From Heyndrickxia sp050281185 (GTDB lineage Bacteria; Bacillota; Bacilli; Bacillales; Bacillaceae_C): 64,000 nucleotides of DNA. The DNA lies in contig NZ_JBNNWS010000002.1 in assembly GCF_050281185.1 (NCBI RefSeq), positions 248,001-312,000 of the forward strand, written 5' to 3'. The translations under genes were made by a program, and so were the position numbers. This document shows positions 8,810-18,297 of this stretch, in pieces; position 1 is the first letter of the stretch, and each line of letters opens with the position of its first letter. Under the pieces are notes generated by a model. That model was not told the DNA's origin, ran no database searches, and saw only the letters and a program-made list of their open reading frames with translations.

Positions 8810-9484
8810 ATGTATAAAGTCATGATCATTGAGGATGATATAAAATTACGAACATTAACAGATGCGTATTTAAACAAATGGGGCTTTCAAACAATTTTAG
8901 TTGAAGACTTTGAATCAATTGACAGACAGTATGTAAGAGAAAAACCGCATATTATTCTACTTGACATAAACCTTCCTAGTTTTGATGGCTTTTATTGGTG
9001 TAGTAAGCTCCGTCAGCTTTCAGATGTGCCTATTATTTTTATTTCATCCAGGACGGACAATATGGATATTATCATGGCCATGAATATGGGCGGCGATGAT
9101 TTTATCGAAAAGCCCTTTTCACTAGAAGTACTTGTTGCAAAAATGAATGCCATCCTTAGAAGAACTCAGAACGTTCAGCAATCTGATCGAGATGTTATTT
9201 CAGTTGGTCAGCTAATTCTTAACCTAGACAACCATAGGTTATTTTATCAACACAAAGAGGTATATCTAACTAAAAATGAATTTCATATTTTATACCTTTT
9301 AATGAAGCATAACGGTCAAATAGTATCTCGGGAAAAAATCATGCGTGCCCTTTGGCAGGACGAACAATTTATTGATGATAACACATTAACAGTTAATGTC
9401 ACTAGGTTACGAAAAAAATTAGAGTCTATTGGACTAACAGAATCGATTACAACTAAAAAAGGACAAGGATATGTGCTGCAATGA
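8810..9484 (+). CDS. Bce-type response regulator (OmpR family)
   Basis: The protein is 224 aa from the ATG at 8810 behind AAGGTG; a GTG at 8801 is also possible. The receiver domain has acidic pair EDD and phosphoacceptor Asp near residue 52 (ILLDINLPSFDG), with Lys in EKPFS. The C-terminal half is an OmpR winged helix (VTRLRKKLESIG). The wording matches the BceR/YxdJ/PsdR group, which answers transporter-borne signals of antimicrobial peptides. It overlaps the kinase gene by 4 nt (ATGA). A BceR-like box precedes the ABC genes at 13298. Confidence 0.9.
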   Translation: MYKVMIIEDDIKLRTLTDAYLNKWGFQTILVEDFESIDRQYVREKPHIILLDINLPSFDGFYWCSKLRQLSDVPIIFISSRTDNMDIIMAMNMGGDDFIEKPFSLEVLVAKMNAILRRTQNVQQSDRDVISVGQLILNLDNHRLFYQHKEVYLTKNEFHILYLLMKHNGQIVSREKIMRALWQDEQFIDDNTLTVNVTRLRKKLESIGLTESITTKKGQGYVLQ

Positions 9485-10473
9485 AATTCATTTCCTATAT
9501 TAAAGATCAAAAGCGTTTAATTTTCACCTTTTTACTTTGTTTGATTCTATTAATATCGGTCATTCTCGCCGATCCAGCTTTTCAGATTCATATGAGTAGT
9601 CTTGTTTACATCATTTTTCTTTCCACTCTTATTTTTATCAGCTATCTTGGAATGGAATTTTATCGACAAAAAAACTGGCTGGATAAACTATATCAATATA
9701 GTAATAATATTGTTTTTATTAATCCCCCGAAGGGTTCTACACATGCAGCCCAAATCATTACTGATGTCCTGCAGCGCCAGCAGGAAAAGTATAAACAGCA
9801 AATCGATAAACTTGATGAAGAAAAGAAGGAATGGATGGAATATATGACCTCTTGGTTTCATGAAATTAAAACACCCATTGCTGTAAGTAAAATGATTTAT
9901 GAATCAGAGGAGAATTTAGATAGTTTAGCAGAGGAAATGGACCGAATCGAATATTTCGTTGAACAAGCCTTATATGTTTCTAGACTAAATGAATTTCATA
10001 AGGATTATTTGCTGCAAGAGATTTCTTTAGATCAATTGATAAAAGATGCGGTCAAAATGAATATGAAATCCTTCTTATCAAAAAAGATTCAACTTCATCT
10101 CGAGCTTGAGTCTGTTGAAGTAATAACAGATAAAAAAGCCCTATTGTACATTGTAAATCAATTACTTGGAAATGCTTTAAAATATACAAATCAAAGTGGT
10201 TCTATCACCATCTCGGTAAAAGAGGAGAAACTTACCATTCGAGATACAGGGATAGGTATTTCTCCAGAAGATCTGCCACGTGTCTTTGAAAAAGGCTTTA
10301 CGGGTAAGAATGGAAGAGAACATTATGCTTCTACAGGGATGGGACTCTATTTAGCTAGAAATATGGCAGAAAAACTAGGGCATTCTTTACTTATCGAATC
10401 TCAAATCAATGAATTTACTGAATTTACGATGCTTTTTCGTAATGGGAACAGCTTATATGATTTTAATTACTAA
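9481..10473 (+). CDS. Bce-type intramembrane-sensing histidine kinase
   Basis: This 330-aa protein has two N-terminal membrane helices separated by a very short loop (to about residue 60) and lacks an extracellular sensor domain, the defining form of intramembrane-sensing kinases. The DHp box (WFHEIKTPIAVSKM) places the phosphorylated His near residue 127. N box (NQLLGNALKYTN), G1 (DTGIGI) and G2 (GMGLYLA) follow. In Bce systems such kinases take their signal from the cognate ABC permease, here convergent at 10506. The start overlaps the regulator stop. Confidence 0.9.
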   Translation: MKFISYIKDQKRLIFTFLLCLILLISVILADPAFQIHMSSLVYIIFLSTLIFISYLGMEFYRQKNWLDKLYQYSNNIVFINPPKGSTHAAQIITDVLQRQQEKYKQQIDKLDEEKKEWMEYMTSWFHEIKTPIAVSKMIYESEENLDSLAEEMDRIEYFVEQALYVSRLNEFHKDYLLQEISLDQLIKDAVKMNMKSFLSKKIQLHLELESVEVITDKKALLYIVNQLLGNALKYTNQSGSITISVKEEKLTIRDTGIGISPEDLPRVFEKGFTGKNGREHYASTGMGLYLARNMAEKLGHSLLIESQINEFTEFTMLFRNGNSLYDFNY

Positions 10474-10476
10474 AAA

Positions 10477-10507
10477 GAATACCTAGGACTAAAGATCCTA
10501 GGTATTC
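10477..10507 (-). terminator. Intrinsic terminator of the Bce-type ABC operon
   Basis: A perfect 12-bp stem (GAATACCTAGGA / TCCTAGGTATTC) with TTTTTA after it on the minus strand. Its distal arm includes the stop codon of the permease gene at 10506. Confidence 0.8.
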
Positions 10508-12449
10508 AACAATCATTAACAATTCTATAATACTTTGAAACAGTAAATAGATAGTACATATAATATATCAGGATATATAAACCAATTGCGACTAAAAACG
10601 GATACACCATATTAATTTGTAAGAAGTTCGAAAGGGCAGTAATGATAACCGAACTATGGGCAATGGCAATGATTAAAGGTAGCACAAACACTATCCTTAT
10701 TTGATTTCGGATCGATTGACGAATCTGTTTCGTGTTCATTCCAATTTTCTTCAGCGTTTTATATCGAGACCGCTCCGAAAATGCCTCAGTAAGCTGTTTA
10801 TAATAAAGCATACTGCCGGTAGCAAGCAGAAAAACAAATCCAAGGAAACTACTAATAAAAACGAGTAAACCATATGTTTCATTCATTTTTTGATATTCAT
10901 GATAAAAAGAAACGAAATATGATACAGGAAGTTCAGGAGAATCTTCAAACAGATTTTCATCCTTAACAGATAAGTTTTGAATGTTATCGGCTAATTTTCC
11001 AGCAGCTTTTTCATTTTTTATTTTTACAAATTGCATTTGAGAAACTTCTGCTTCACTTTTCATTTGTTGAAAAAGCCGATCACTGATCACAATCGGAAAT
11101 GCAAATATCCATTGATTAACAAGAGAATATCGTTCGTAAGAAATAACTGTTACTTCCTTTCGATCACCTAAACGTGCTCGTTTTCCGGTATAAGGATCTT
11201 CCTTTTGATCCAAGCTGCCATCATAAAATGAAATGGCTTGTTGATCATTTAAAGTAAATGAATTCTTTACACCCATCTTTTCGGCAAGACGATGGTAGTC
11301 GGATTCTGAAAACAATAGTAGTGGATGTTCATCAGATAGTCTACTAGACTCGGATAAATCTCCCTGAATTTCAATATAGGGAAGGGTTATCGAATACACT
11401 AAATTGGATTTACCATTCTCATTTATTTGCTCTTCTATTCGTTTTGCATTTTCATCTGCTGGGACCGTATACATAAAACTATGAGGACTGGTAAACTTCA
11501 ATAGACTGTTCATATTATGATAAAAACTAAAAGCAGTTCCCATGGAAAAAAGGGTTAATGTCGTTAATAAAGCAATGACGGACAGGATTAACACACTTCC
11601 CTTAATTCGATAGAGTAGAGAGGAAATACCAATTAAATGTACACCCTTCCAGGATATTTTCTTAAGCTTAGATAGCCGGTTAAGCACCCAAATACTAAGT
11701 GACCGAAGCAATAAATAGGTACCAAGTAACAATGCAAGAAGCGATAATAAAATAAATAGAAAACCATTGTTTTTCCAAAAATTCGATGTGCTAGGCTGTA
11801 AAAGAATCGTATAGCCGCCCAAGATAAAAATAATAGATAAGGCGGCCGGAATGAGCGCAGCTTTCGGTAAGCCCTCCCCTTTTCTTTCCGCTTGAAATAA
11901 TTGCAGTAATGTATATTTATAGATCATTTGATAGTTATAGAGGGCTGCAAATAGAATCGTAATCGAAAACGCTGCACATGTTTGAAACAGAGCCTTTGTT
12001 GAAATAGTAAAAGCAGCAATTTGGTTGGCCCCCATCAATTTTATCAAAATCATTGAGAATAACTTCGTGAAGATAAAACCAATGCCAATCCCAACTACAA
12101 GAGCTAATATACCGAGAATGAGGATTTCATTAAAAAGGAGCTTAGCAATTTGCTTTTTACGCATTCCAAATAAGGAATAGAGCCCAATTTCCTTCTTTCT
12201 CTTTTTTATAAAAAACGCATTTGAATACCAAATAAAGAGCGACGCAAAAATGAATAAGAGAATAGAAGCAGCCGAGAATGCTGGACCGATTTTTTCTACC
12301 GTCACAGCGGAATCATTCACTTGTTTATTGTACTGCAGGGAGACAAAAGTAAAGTAAATAGCAATGCTTGATATCATTGGATAAAGGTATAGTATGTATT
12401 GTTTGAAATTATGACGTAAATTCTTCTTTGCTAGTTCATATAACGTCAT
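10506..12449 (-). CDS. Bce-type ABC transporter permease (FtsX-like, large extracellular domain)
   Basis: The protein is 647 aa from the ATG at 12449, 11 nt after GGAGG; a GTG three codons earlier is too close to that site. It has the layout of BceB permeases: one N-terminal helix, a group of helices to about residue 300, an extracellular domain of roughly 200 residues, then three C-terminal helices. Such permeases both export or release cell-wall-active peptides and present the signal to the kinase. The gene overlaps the ATPase gene by 14 nt. Confidence 0.9.
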   Translation of the reverse strand: MTLYELAKKNLRHNFKQYILYLYPMISSIAIYFTFVSLQYNKQVNDSAVTVEKIGPAFSAASILLFIFASLFIWYSNAFFIKKRKKEIGLYSLFGMRKKQIAKLLFNEILILGILALVVGIGIGFIFTKLFSMILIKLMGANQIAAFTISTKALFQTCAAFSITILFAALYNYQMIYKYTLLQLFQAERKGEGLPKAALIPAALSIIFILGGYTILLQPSTSNFWKNNGFLFILLSLLALLLGTYLLLRSLSIWVLNRLSKLKKISWKGVHLIGISSLLYRIKGSVLILSVIALLTTLTLFSMGTAFSFYHNMNSLLKFTSPHSFMYTVPADENAKRIEEQINENGKSNLVYSITLPYIEIQGDLSESSRLSDEHPLLLFSESDYHRLAEKMGVKNSFTLNDQQAISFYDGSLDQKEDPYTGKRARLGDRKEVTVISYERYSLVNQWIFAFPIVISDRLFQQMKSEAEVSQMQFVKIKNEKAAGKLADNIQNLSVKDENLFEDSPELPVSYFVSFYHEYQKMNETYGLLVFISSFLGFVFLLATGSMLYYKQLTEAFSERSRYKTLKKIGMNTKQIRQSIRNQIRIVFVLPLIIAIAHSSVIITALSNFLQINMVYPFLVAIGLYILIYYMYYLFTVSKYYRIVNDC

Positions 12450-13206
12450 GATGTCCACCGCCTCCGAGTACCGTTAAAACATGAATGACCTGTTGAAAAA
12501 ATTCCTTTCTGCTTTGTTCTCCCCTTCTAATTTCTGAAAAGATGGCTCCATCTTTAATAAAGAGAACGCGTGAACAGAAACTGGCTGCAAAGGAATCATG
12601 TGTAACCATCATGATCGATGCTTGTTCTTGTTCATTCAATTTTTTCAATGTTTGGAGTAGATTAAGTGCCGATTTCGAATCCAGTGCACCAGTCGGCTCA
12701 TCGGCAAAAATGAGATCTGGATTCGTAACAATGGCACGTGCCGTTGCAGTTCGCTGCTGCTGACCTCCAGAAATTTCATATGGATAACGCTCAAGAATTG
12801 GCTCAATTCCAAAAGTAGTAGCAACTTGTTTTAACTTGTTTTCTATCACTTTTGGATTAGCATTTGCCAAAGCTAAAGGAAGAAGGATATTCTCTTTCAC
12901 AGTCAAAGTATCAAGTAAATTGAAGTCTTGAAAGATGAAGCCTAGTCGATCACGACGAAAATCAGCAAGATCATTCTCATTCATTTCATTGACCTTATAG
13001 CCATTAATTCTGATAGATCCAGATGTCGGTACATCAATTGTCGATAGTATATTCAAAAGTGTGGATTTTCCGGCGCCCGATGGCCCCATAATTCCAACAA
13101 ATTCACCTTTTATCATCTCTAAATTAATGTCTTTCAATGCTTGAAAGACATGATTATTTGTTCCGTATATTTTACTAACTTTCTTTACCTCTAAAACAAC
13201 ATCCAT
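12436..13206 (-). CDS. Bce-type ABC transporter ATP-binding protein
   Basis: The protein is 256 aa from the ATG at 13206, which follows AAAGGAG; an upstream in-frame Met lacks a site. Walker A (GPSGAGKST) lies near residue 39, Q-loop FIFQDFNLLDTL follows, then signature ISGGQQQR near 144 and Walker B IFADEPTGALDS near 165, as in the LolD/MacB/BceA group. It powers the permease encoded next. The divergent kinase pair and a BceR-like box upstream make this a complete detoxification module, probably against bacitracin-like or lantibiotic peptides; the actual peptide is unknown. Confidence 0.92.
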   Translation of the reverse strand: MDVVLEVKKVSKIYGTNNHVFQALKDINLEMIKGEFVGIMGPSGAGKSTLLNILSTIDVPTSGSIRINGYKVNEMNENDLADFRRDRLGFIFQDFNLLDTLTVKENILLPLALANANPKVIENKLKQVATTFGIEPILERYPYEISGGQQQRTATARAIVTNPDLIFADEPTGALDSKSALNLLQTLKKLNEQEQASIMMVTHDSFAASFCSRVLFIKDGAIFSEIRRGEQSRKEFFQQVIHVLTVLGGGGHHDVI

Positions 13207-13297
13207 TCCGAAAACTCCTTTAATTGGTGATATCTCCACTATAAAAGATCTAGGAATGGCTATCCATAACTTATCCTTACATTTTGAAGGGGAAACC

Positions 13298-13311
13298 TTA
13301 CATTTTTGTCA
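13298..13311 (-). promoter_or_regulatory. BceR-type binding box
   Basis: On the minus strand the site reads TGACA-AAAA-TGTAA, matching the published TNACA-N4-TGTAA pattern of BceR-like regulators. A second, weaker TGTAA half lies about 20 bp downstream (13277-13281). It is 92 bp before the ATPase start. Confidence 0.75.
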
Positions 13312-13333
13312 CATGAAAACAGCATTCATAAGA

Positions 13334-13364
13334 AATCTGCTAGCCGATAGGCGCTGAAGCTAAA
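13334..13364 (+). repeat. Fragment of the dispersed ~200-bp repeat
   Basis: The segment CTGCTAGCCGATAGGCGCTG followed by AAGCTA matches the distal end of repeat copies R2 and R3. Nothing else of the element is present, so it is a remnant. Confidence 0.65.
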
Positions 13365-13393
13365 CATTTCACAAAAAAGACATATTTAACATA

Positions 13394-13424
13394 TTGATTC
13401 TAACGCAGCGTTAAGATTTAAGAT
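13394..13424 (+). promoter_or_regulatory. MerR-type promoter with 19-bp spacer and dyad
   Basis: TTGATT and TAAGAT are separated by 19 bp. The perfect dyad TAACGC-A-GCGTTA (13401-13413) lies in the spacer. A lengthened spacer with a central dyad is the signature of promoters activated by MerR-type DNA distortion, here probably autoregulation by the gene at 13456. Confidence 0.7.
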
Positions 13425-13455
13425 AAAAGTAATCAATCGAACGGAGGTAATCACA

Positions 13456-14211
13456 TTGAAAGAATACTATTCTATTGGTGAATTTTCTAAGTTAACTGGT
13501 ATTACACAAAGAGCTCTTAGATATTACGATGAAAAAAATTTACTAAAACCAAGTAAGATTTCTGAAACAGGGAGACGGTATTATGAAGAAAAAGACATGA
13601 TCCCGCTCCAACAGATTATTTCATTGAAATATTTAGGTTTTACGCTGGAAGAAATTGAACCTTTATTGAATGAGAAAAAAGGAAATTTACAGGATTCATT
13701 AAAATTTCAGAGGAAATTGATGATCCAAAAGCAAGAGCATTTACAACAAGTTATCAAAGCATTAGACCACGCTATTGAAATTATTGAAGAAGGTGAAATG
13801 GATTCACGAGTCTTATATTTCCTTATTCATAGCATTTTAAATGAAAAAGAACATTTTGATTGGATGAGGGACTACTTCCCTGAGAAAACCGTTAATCATT
13901 TGATTAAAAGATATGATGCAAACAGTCTTGAAGTAAACAAGCAAACCACACTTATCATTCAAAAAATTAAGGACTTAATTCATACCTGTAAACCAGAAGA
14001 TCCAGAATTGCAAGCCAATATTCACGAATTAGTTACTATCGTATTTGATTTACTTGGTGATGATTTTGATCTTGAGAACTTTGAAAATATTCCGGAGGAA
14101 GAAGCTAACTTCTTTGCCTCACCTTTTACCGAGCAGGAAGAAGCATATCTTCAAAAGGCCATGGAAATATATTTTACTCAAAGGGGTGATATAAATGGAA
14201 ACAACCAATAA
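13456..14211 (+). CDS. MerR-family regulator of the BmrA-like exporter
   Basis: This 251-aa protein starts at a TTG 8 nt after GGAGG. The N-terminal MerR helix-turn-helix and wing (YSIGEFSKLTGITQRALRYYD) are followed by a coiled-coil dimer helix (to about residue 120) and an acidic, helical C-terminal domain of TipA-like length that may bind the inducer. It overlaps the exporter gene by 17 nt, so the two are cotranscribed from the 19-bp-spacer promoter at 13394. The inducing drug is not deducible. Confidence 0.9.
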   Translation: MKEYYSIGEFSKLTGITQRALRYYDEKNLLKPSKISETGRRYYEEKDMIPLQQIISLKYLGFTLEEIEPLLNEKKGNLQDSLKFQRKLMIQKQEHLQQVIKALDHAIEIIEEGEMDSRVLYFLIHSILNEKEHFDWMRDYFPEKTVNHLIKRYDANSLEVNKQTTLIIQKIKDLIHTCKPEDPELQANIHELVTIVFDLLGDDFDLENFENIPEEEANFFASPFTEQEEAYLQKAMEIYFTQRGDINGNNQ

Positions 14212-15955
14212 AAAATCCGGCACCTCTTTTCTTAAGCTCGTTAAAATGGGAAAACCTGCGATCTGGGTACTTACCATTGCCATTACATTAAGCCTATTTG
14301 AAACAGGTGCAAGCTTAATCGTTCCTCTATTTACGAAAAACTTAGTCGATCAGGTTGCAAAAGCCGGTATAGAAATGAGCTTAATATTCCTATTGTTAGG
14401 GGCGTTTATTATTCAAACGATTTCCGGTGGTGTTTCCTTTTACTTAATGACCTATATCGGTGAGCAATTCGTTGCTAATATTCGTAAAAAGCTTTGGGAC
14501 CATATTCTAGAATTACCCATCCCATATTTTGATAAGCATCAATCCGGTGAAACGATGAGCCGTGTAACACAGGATACAAATACAATTAAAATGCTTATAA
14601 CTAATCATCTTGTTTCATCTGTATCAGGGATAGTTTCTATAATAGGTGCCTTAATCTTTTTAATTATTATCGATTGGAAAATGACCTTAATTATGCTTTG
14701 CTCTATCCCTATTTCTATGATTGTAATGCTTCCATTAGGAAAGAAGGTTTACTCTATATCCAAACAGACACAGGATGAATTAGCTTCATTCAGTGCACAT
14801 CTCGGTCGTGTATTAAGCGATATTCGACTTGTAAAATCTTATAATGGACAATTGATTGAAAGAAAAAAAGGGCATAAAGGAGTCCATGAATTATTCCGCT
14901 TTGGTTTAAAAGAGGCAAAAATTCAAGCAATCGTATCTCCTTTTATGACTACTATTTTATTAATCGTGCTAGTTGTATTAATTGGTTATGGAGGTGCACG
15001 AGTGGCGTCAGGCGACCTTTCAGCAGGCTCACTTGTTGCTATCCTTATATACATGTTCCAAATAATCATTCCATTTAGCCAGCTTGCTACATTTTTTACA
15101 AACTATCAAAAAGCAATGGGAGCAACCGAACGAATTCACGAGCTTTTGGATCTTCCAATAGAACAGAATGATAGTCAAGAAAAAACAACTCATGAAGAGA
15201 TCATTACATTTGATCAAGTCAGCTTTGGTTATGAGAGTGGAAAAATCATATTAAATGACCTGAACTTTCAAATTCAGCCTGGGCAAACTGTTGCCTTCGT
15301 AGGACCGAGCGGTTCTGGAAAAACAACCATTTTTTCTTTAATTGAACGGTTTTATGACCCTCAACAAGGTAGGATTAAAATGGGAAATACTGATATAAAA
15401 AATCTTGAGTTAATGAATTGGCGTGAAAAAATTGGCTATGTATCACAGGAAAGTCCTATAATGTCAGGGACAATTAAAGATAATATTTGTTACGGGCTGC
15501 AACGACCTGTTGATGAAACCGAAATTCACCATTCTGCAGAGCTGGCTAATGCAGCAGGATTTATTGAAAAACTTCCACATCAATATGATACAGAGGTTGG
15601 TGAACGTGGAATCAAGTTATCAGGTGGTCAGCGACAAAGGATCGCCATTGCACGTGCATTACTTCGTAATCCTAAGCTGCTTTTATTGGATGAAGCAACC
15701 TCTAATTTAGACAGTGAATCCGAGGGGCTTGTCCAGAACGCTTTACAGCATTTAATGGCTGGTAGAACGACGCTTATTATTGCCCATCGCCTATCAACTG
15801 TAATGGATGCGGATAAAATTATTGTAATTGAAGAAGGAAATGTAACTGGGATGGGTACTCATGAACAATTAATGGAATCACATAAATTGTATCAAAAGCT
15901 TGTTCAACAACAAATGAAAGCTGAGATAAATGGAGAATTAGTTAACCATTCTTAA
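14195..15955 (+). CDS. BmrA-like homodimeric multidrug ABC exporter
   Basis: This 586-aa half-transporter has six membrane helices in residues 1-310, then an ATPase domain. Walker A (GPSGSGKTT) is near residue 370, signature LSGGQRQR near 474, and Walker B with catalytic Glu (LLLDEATS) near 497; all are canonical, so it can work as a homodimer. Length and wording (IGYVSQESPLM-like, SGTIKDNICYGL) agree closely with B. subtilis BmrA as I recall it. It is translationally coupled to its MerR regulator, with AAAGGGGTG before the ATG, and followed by a terminator. Confidence 0.9.
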   Translation: METTNKKSGTSFLKLVKMGKPAIWVLTIAITLSLFETGASLIVPLFTKNLVDQVAKAGIEMSLIFLLLGAFIIQTISGGVSFYLMTYIGEQFVANIRKKLWDHILELPIPYFDKHQSGETMSRVTQDTNTIKMLITNHLVSSVSGIVSIIGALIFLIIIDWKMTLIMLCSIPISMIVMLPLGKKVYSISKQTQDELASFSAHLGRVLSDIRLVKSYNGQLIERKKGHKGVHELFRFGLKEAKIQAIVSPFMTTILLIVLVVLIGYGGARVASGDLSAGSLVAILIYMFQIIIPFSQLATFFTNYQKAMGATERIHELLDLPIEQNDSQEKTTHEEIITFDQVSFGYESGKIILNDLNFQIQPGQTVAFVGPSGSGKTTIFSLIERFYDPQQGRIKMGNTDIKNLELMNWREKIGYVSQESPIMSGTIKDNICYGLQRPVDETEIHHSAELANAAGFIEKLPHQYDTEVGERGIKLSGGQRQRIAIARALLRNPKLLLLDEATSNLDSESEGLVQNALQHLMAGRTTLIIAHRLSTVMDADKIIVIEEGNVTGMGTHEQLMESHKLYQKLVQQQMKAEINGELVNHS

Positions 15956-15978
15956 GATTGATTTGTTTTATTTTATAT

Positions 15979-16006
15979 GCCAGTCTCTTCACTATTGGGG
16001 ACTGGC
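15979..16006 (+). terminator. Intrinsic terminator after BmrA-like gene
   Basis: The 7-bp stem GCCAGTC / GACTGGC is followed by TTCAATTTTCTTT. Confidence 0.6.
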
Positions 16007-16048
16007 TTCAATTTTCTTTAGCCCTAAGTATTTTGTATGACAAAACAG

Positions 16049-16058
16049 TAATATATTG
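16049..16058. promoter_or_regulatory. Candidate GntR operator upstream of gntR
   Basis: The minus strand reads CAATATATTA, identical to 18298-18307 upstream of brnQ. This suggests one regulator acting at both promoters. Confidence 0.4.
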
Positions 16059-16135
16059 TATATCAATACAGCAAATTTTCATGTATACTATATTATTAAA
16101 GAAAATATAAATTTTAACAGCGAGGGTGAATCATA

Positions 16136-16798
16136 ATGCCAATACCTACTGATCATTCAAAGCCTGTTCGTAAATCCGCAAAGGAAAGCGCATTCATTCA
16201 AATACAGAAATGGATTATCGATGGGACTTTGCAGCCAGGAGAAAAGCTTAATGACTCGGAGCTTGCTGGGGCGTTGGGGGTTAGTAGAACACCAATCCGC
16301 GAATCACTTCAATTACTTGAATCGCAAGGTTTTGTAAAAATGTACCCAAGTAAAGCCACACAAGTAACCGAAGTAGAAAAAGATTCAATTAAAGATCTGC
16401 TTCCACCTTTGGCAGCGCTGCAGGCATTATCCGCTGAACTAGCAATCTCTCATTTAACAAAAGAAATAATCACATTGCTTGAAAACACAAACGAGAGATT
16501 TACAGAAGCAATTCGCTCAAAAAACTACTTCTCGGCTTTAAAAATTGATGAGGAATTCCACCAAATCATTGTCGATACTGCAAACAATCCATACATATAT
16601 AATATACTAGCTAATTTACAGGCACATGTTAGAAGATTATTTTTCCATCATTCTATTATCCTAACTGAAAAATCAGTAGAAGAGCATTATGCTATTATCC
16701 AGCTAATGAAAGAAAAAAATAGAACTGAAGTCTCTGATGTTATGCGACAAAATTGGCTGCATGCCATCAAAGAGTTTGATTCGATTGAAACTGATTAA
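16136..16798 (+). CDS. GntR-family regulator, FadR/FCD subfamily
   Basis: The 220-aa protein has an N-terminal winged helix (LQPGEKLNDSELAGALGVSR, then TPIRESLQLLESQG) and an all-helical FCD ligand domain with conserved acidic and His residues (DEEFHQIIV). FCD members usually sense carboxylates or amino-acid derived metabolites. It starts at an ATG behind GAGGGTG and is convergent with brnQ. A motif shared between the two promoters suggests it regulates brnQ and itself. Confidence 0.88.
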   Translation: MPIPTDHSKPVRKSAKESAFIQIQKWIIDGTLQPGEKLNDSELAGALGVSRTPIRESLQLLESQGFVKMYPSKATQVTEVEKDSIKDLLPPLAALQALSAELAISHLTKEIITLLENTNERFTEAIRSKNYFSALKIDEEFHQIIVDTANNPYIYNILANLQAHVRRLFFHHSIILTEKSVEEHYAIIQLMKEKNRTEVSDVMRQNWLHAIKEFDSIETD

Positions 16799-16804
16799 AT
16801 AGAG

Positions 16805-16840
16805 AAAAGCCGGTAACCTTTTAAAAGGTTACCGGCTTTT
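16805..16840. terminator. Bidirectional terminator overlapping the brnQ stop
   Basis: An 18-bp perfect inverted repeat (AAAAGCCGGTAACCTTTT and its complement). It serves both gntR (+) and brnQ (-); the last BrnQ codons and the stop at 16821 lie inside it. Confidence 0.85.
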
Positions 16841-18233
16841 CTTTCTGACTGCCTTCAGTCCCTTTTTGCTTAGTTTTCTTATGCATAGTTTTAGAATTTA
16901 GTTGCACTCTTGCAATAATTCCTGTGATTAGAATAACAATCAGAACTGGTAATAACCATCCTAGTCCTTCTTTATAAAAAGGTAGGAGTTGTTTATAAAA
17001 GGAAATAATACCATCAAGCCATCCAAAGTAATCGATCTTTAATTTATCACAAAATGTTTTCAACCCGTCAATGATACTAATTAACAAGGTGACGATTGTC
17101 GCAGCAACATAGACCAACCGTGAATGATTAAAAAGTGGTGACAGGAATGTCAAAAGCATGAGTACAATGGCAAGCGGATAAAGCAACATCAATACCGGAA
17201 TTGAATAATTAATAATATTTGCTAGACCAAAGTTTGCAATGATAAAGGTAATAGTAGTAAAAAATGTAACGAATATTTTATAGCTTATTCTTGGAAAAAG
17301 TGTATGAAAGTATTCCCCACATGCTGTCATTAATCCAATGCTTGTTGTTAAGCATGCTAGTAAAATGACAATAGACAACATCACTGTTCCTGTCATCCCA
17401 AAATAATGAGAGGCTGCACTGCTAAGGACCGGCCCCCCTGATTCAAAAAGACCAAATTTTTGTGTACTTGTTGCTCCTAAATATGCAATACCAACATAGA
17501 TGATTCCAAGAAAAGTGATAGCTACTGTTCCTGACTTAGCTGTTGCTGTTAGGACTCCACGCGTAGTATTCACACCCATTGCACGAATGGAATTAATAAC
17601 GATAATACCAAATACAAGTGAAGCTAGAGCATCCATTGTATTGTAACCTTCTGTAAAACCTTTCATAAATGCACCGCTCGCATATGCATTTTGTGGTGCC
17701 TCTATCGCCCCCATTGGTTTAGCAATAACCGTAATCAATAATATGATTAAAAGAATAATAATACCAGGTGATAATAGTTTCCCTACTCTATCTACTAGTT
17801 TCGCAGGATTCAATGAGAACCATAATGTAATAGCAAAGAACAATAGTGTGAATATAAGTAATCCTGCTTGTCCAAATTCTTTACCTACAAATGGAGATAT
17901 ACCGATATCATAAGCGACCGCTCCTGTACGAGGAGCTGCGAAAAATGGTCCAATTGTTAAATACAAAAGAGAAGTAAATACGATTCCATAGATTGGGTGA
18001 ATTCGTCTTGATAATTCTTGGAGATTACGACTTCCTGAAACTCCCATTACCAATATCCCGAGGAATGGCAAACCTACTCCTGTAATCAAGAAACCTATAA
18101 CAGCAGGCCATAAATTGGTTCCTGCATTTTGCCCGAGCTGTGCCGGAAATATCAAATTTCCTGCTCCAAAAAATAAGGCAAATAACATAACCCCTACAAC
18201 AAAATATGATGAAAAGGATAATTTATCCTTCAT
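16821..18233 (-). CDS. brnQ: Branched-chain amino acid transport system II carrier (BrnQ)
   Basis: The 470-aa LIVCS-family symporter takes up leucine, isoleucine and valine. It begins with the family motif FALFFGAGNLIFP (helix 1), contains about twelve hydrophobic segments, and ends in a short basic cytoplasmic tail. The start follows GGGAGGACATCTT. It is convergent with a GntR regulator and stands near a branched-chain aminotransferase gene (23186). The 3' end, including the stop, lies within the terminator hairpin. Confidence 0.93.
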   Translation of the reverse strand: MKDKLSFSSYFVVGVMLFALFFGAGNLIFPAQLGQNAGTNLWPAVIGFLITGVGLPFLGILVMGVSGSRNLQELSRRIHPIYGIVFTSLLYLTIGPFFAAPRTGAVAYDIGISPFVGKEFGQAGLLIFTLLFFAITLWFSLNPAKLVDRVGKLLSPGIIILLIILLITVIAKPMGAIEAPQNAYASGAFMKGFTEGYNTMDALASLVFGIIVINSIRAMGVNTTRGVLTATAKSGTVAITFLGIIYVGIAYLGATSTQKFGLFESGGPVLSSAASHYFGMTGTVMLSIVILLACLTTSIGLMTACGEYFHTLFPRISYKIFVTFFTTITFIIANFGLANIINYSIPVLMLLYPLAIVLMLLTFLSPLFNHSRLVYVAATIVTLLISIIDGLKTFCDKLKIDYFGWLDGIISFYKQLLPFYKEGLGWLLPVLIVILITGIIARVQLNSKTMHKKTKQKGTEGSQKEKPVTF

Positions 18234-18297
18234 AAGATGTCCTCCCTGAGATGTCTAATTTTTCTGATATATCCGAACCTGTAGTTTCAGCTATATG

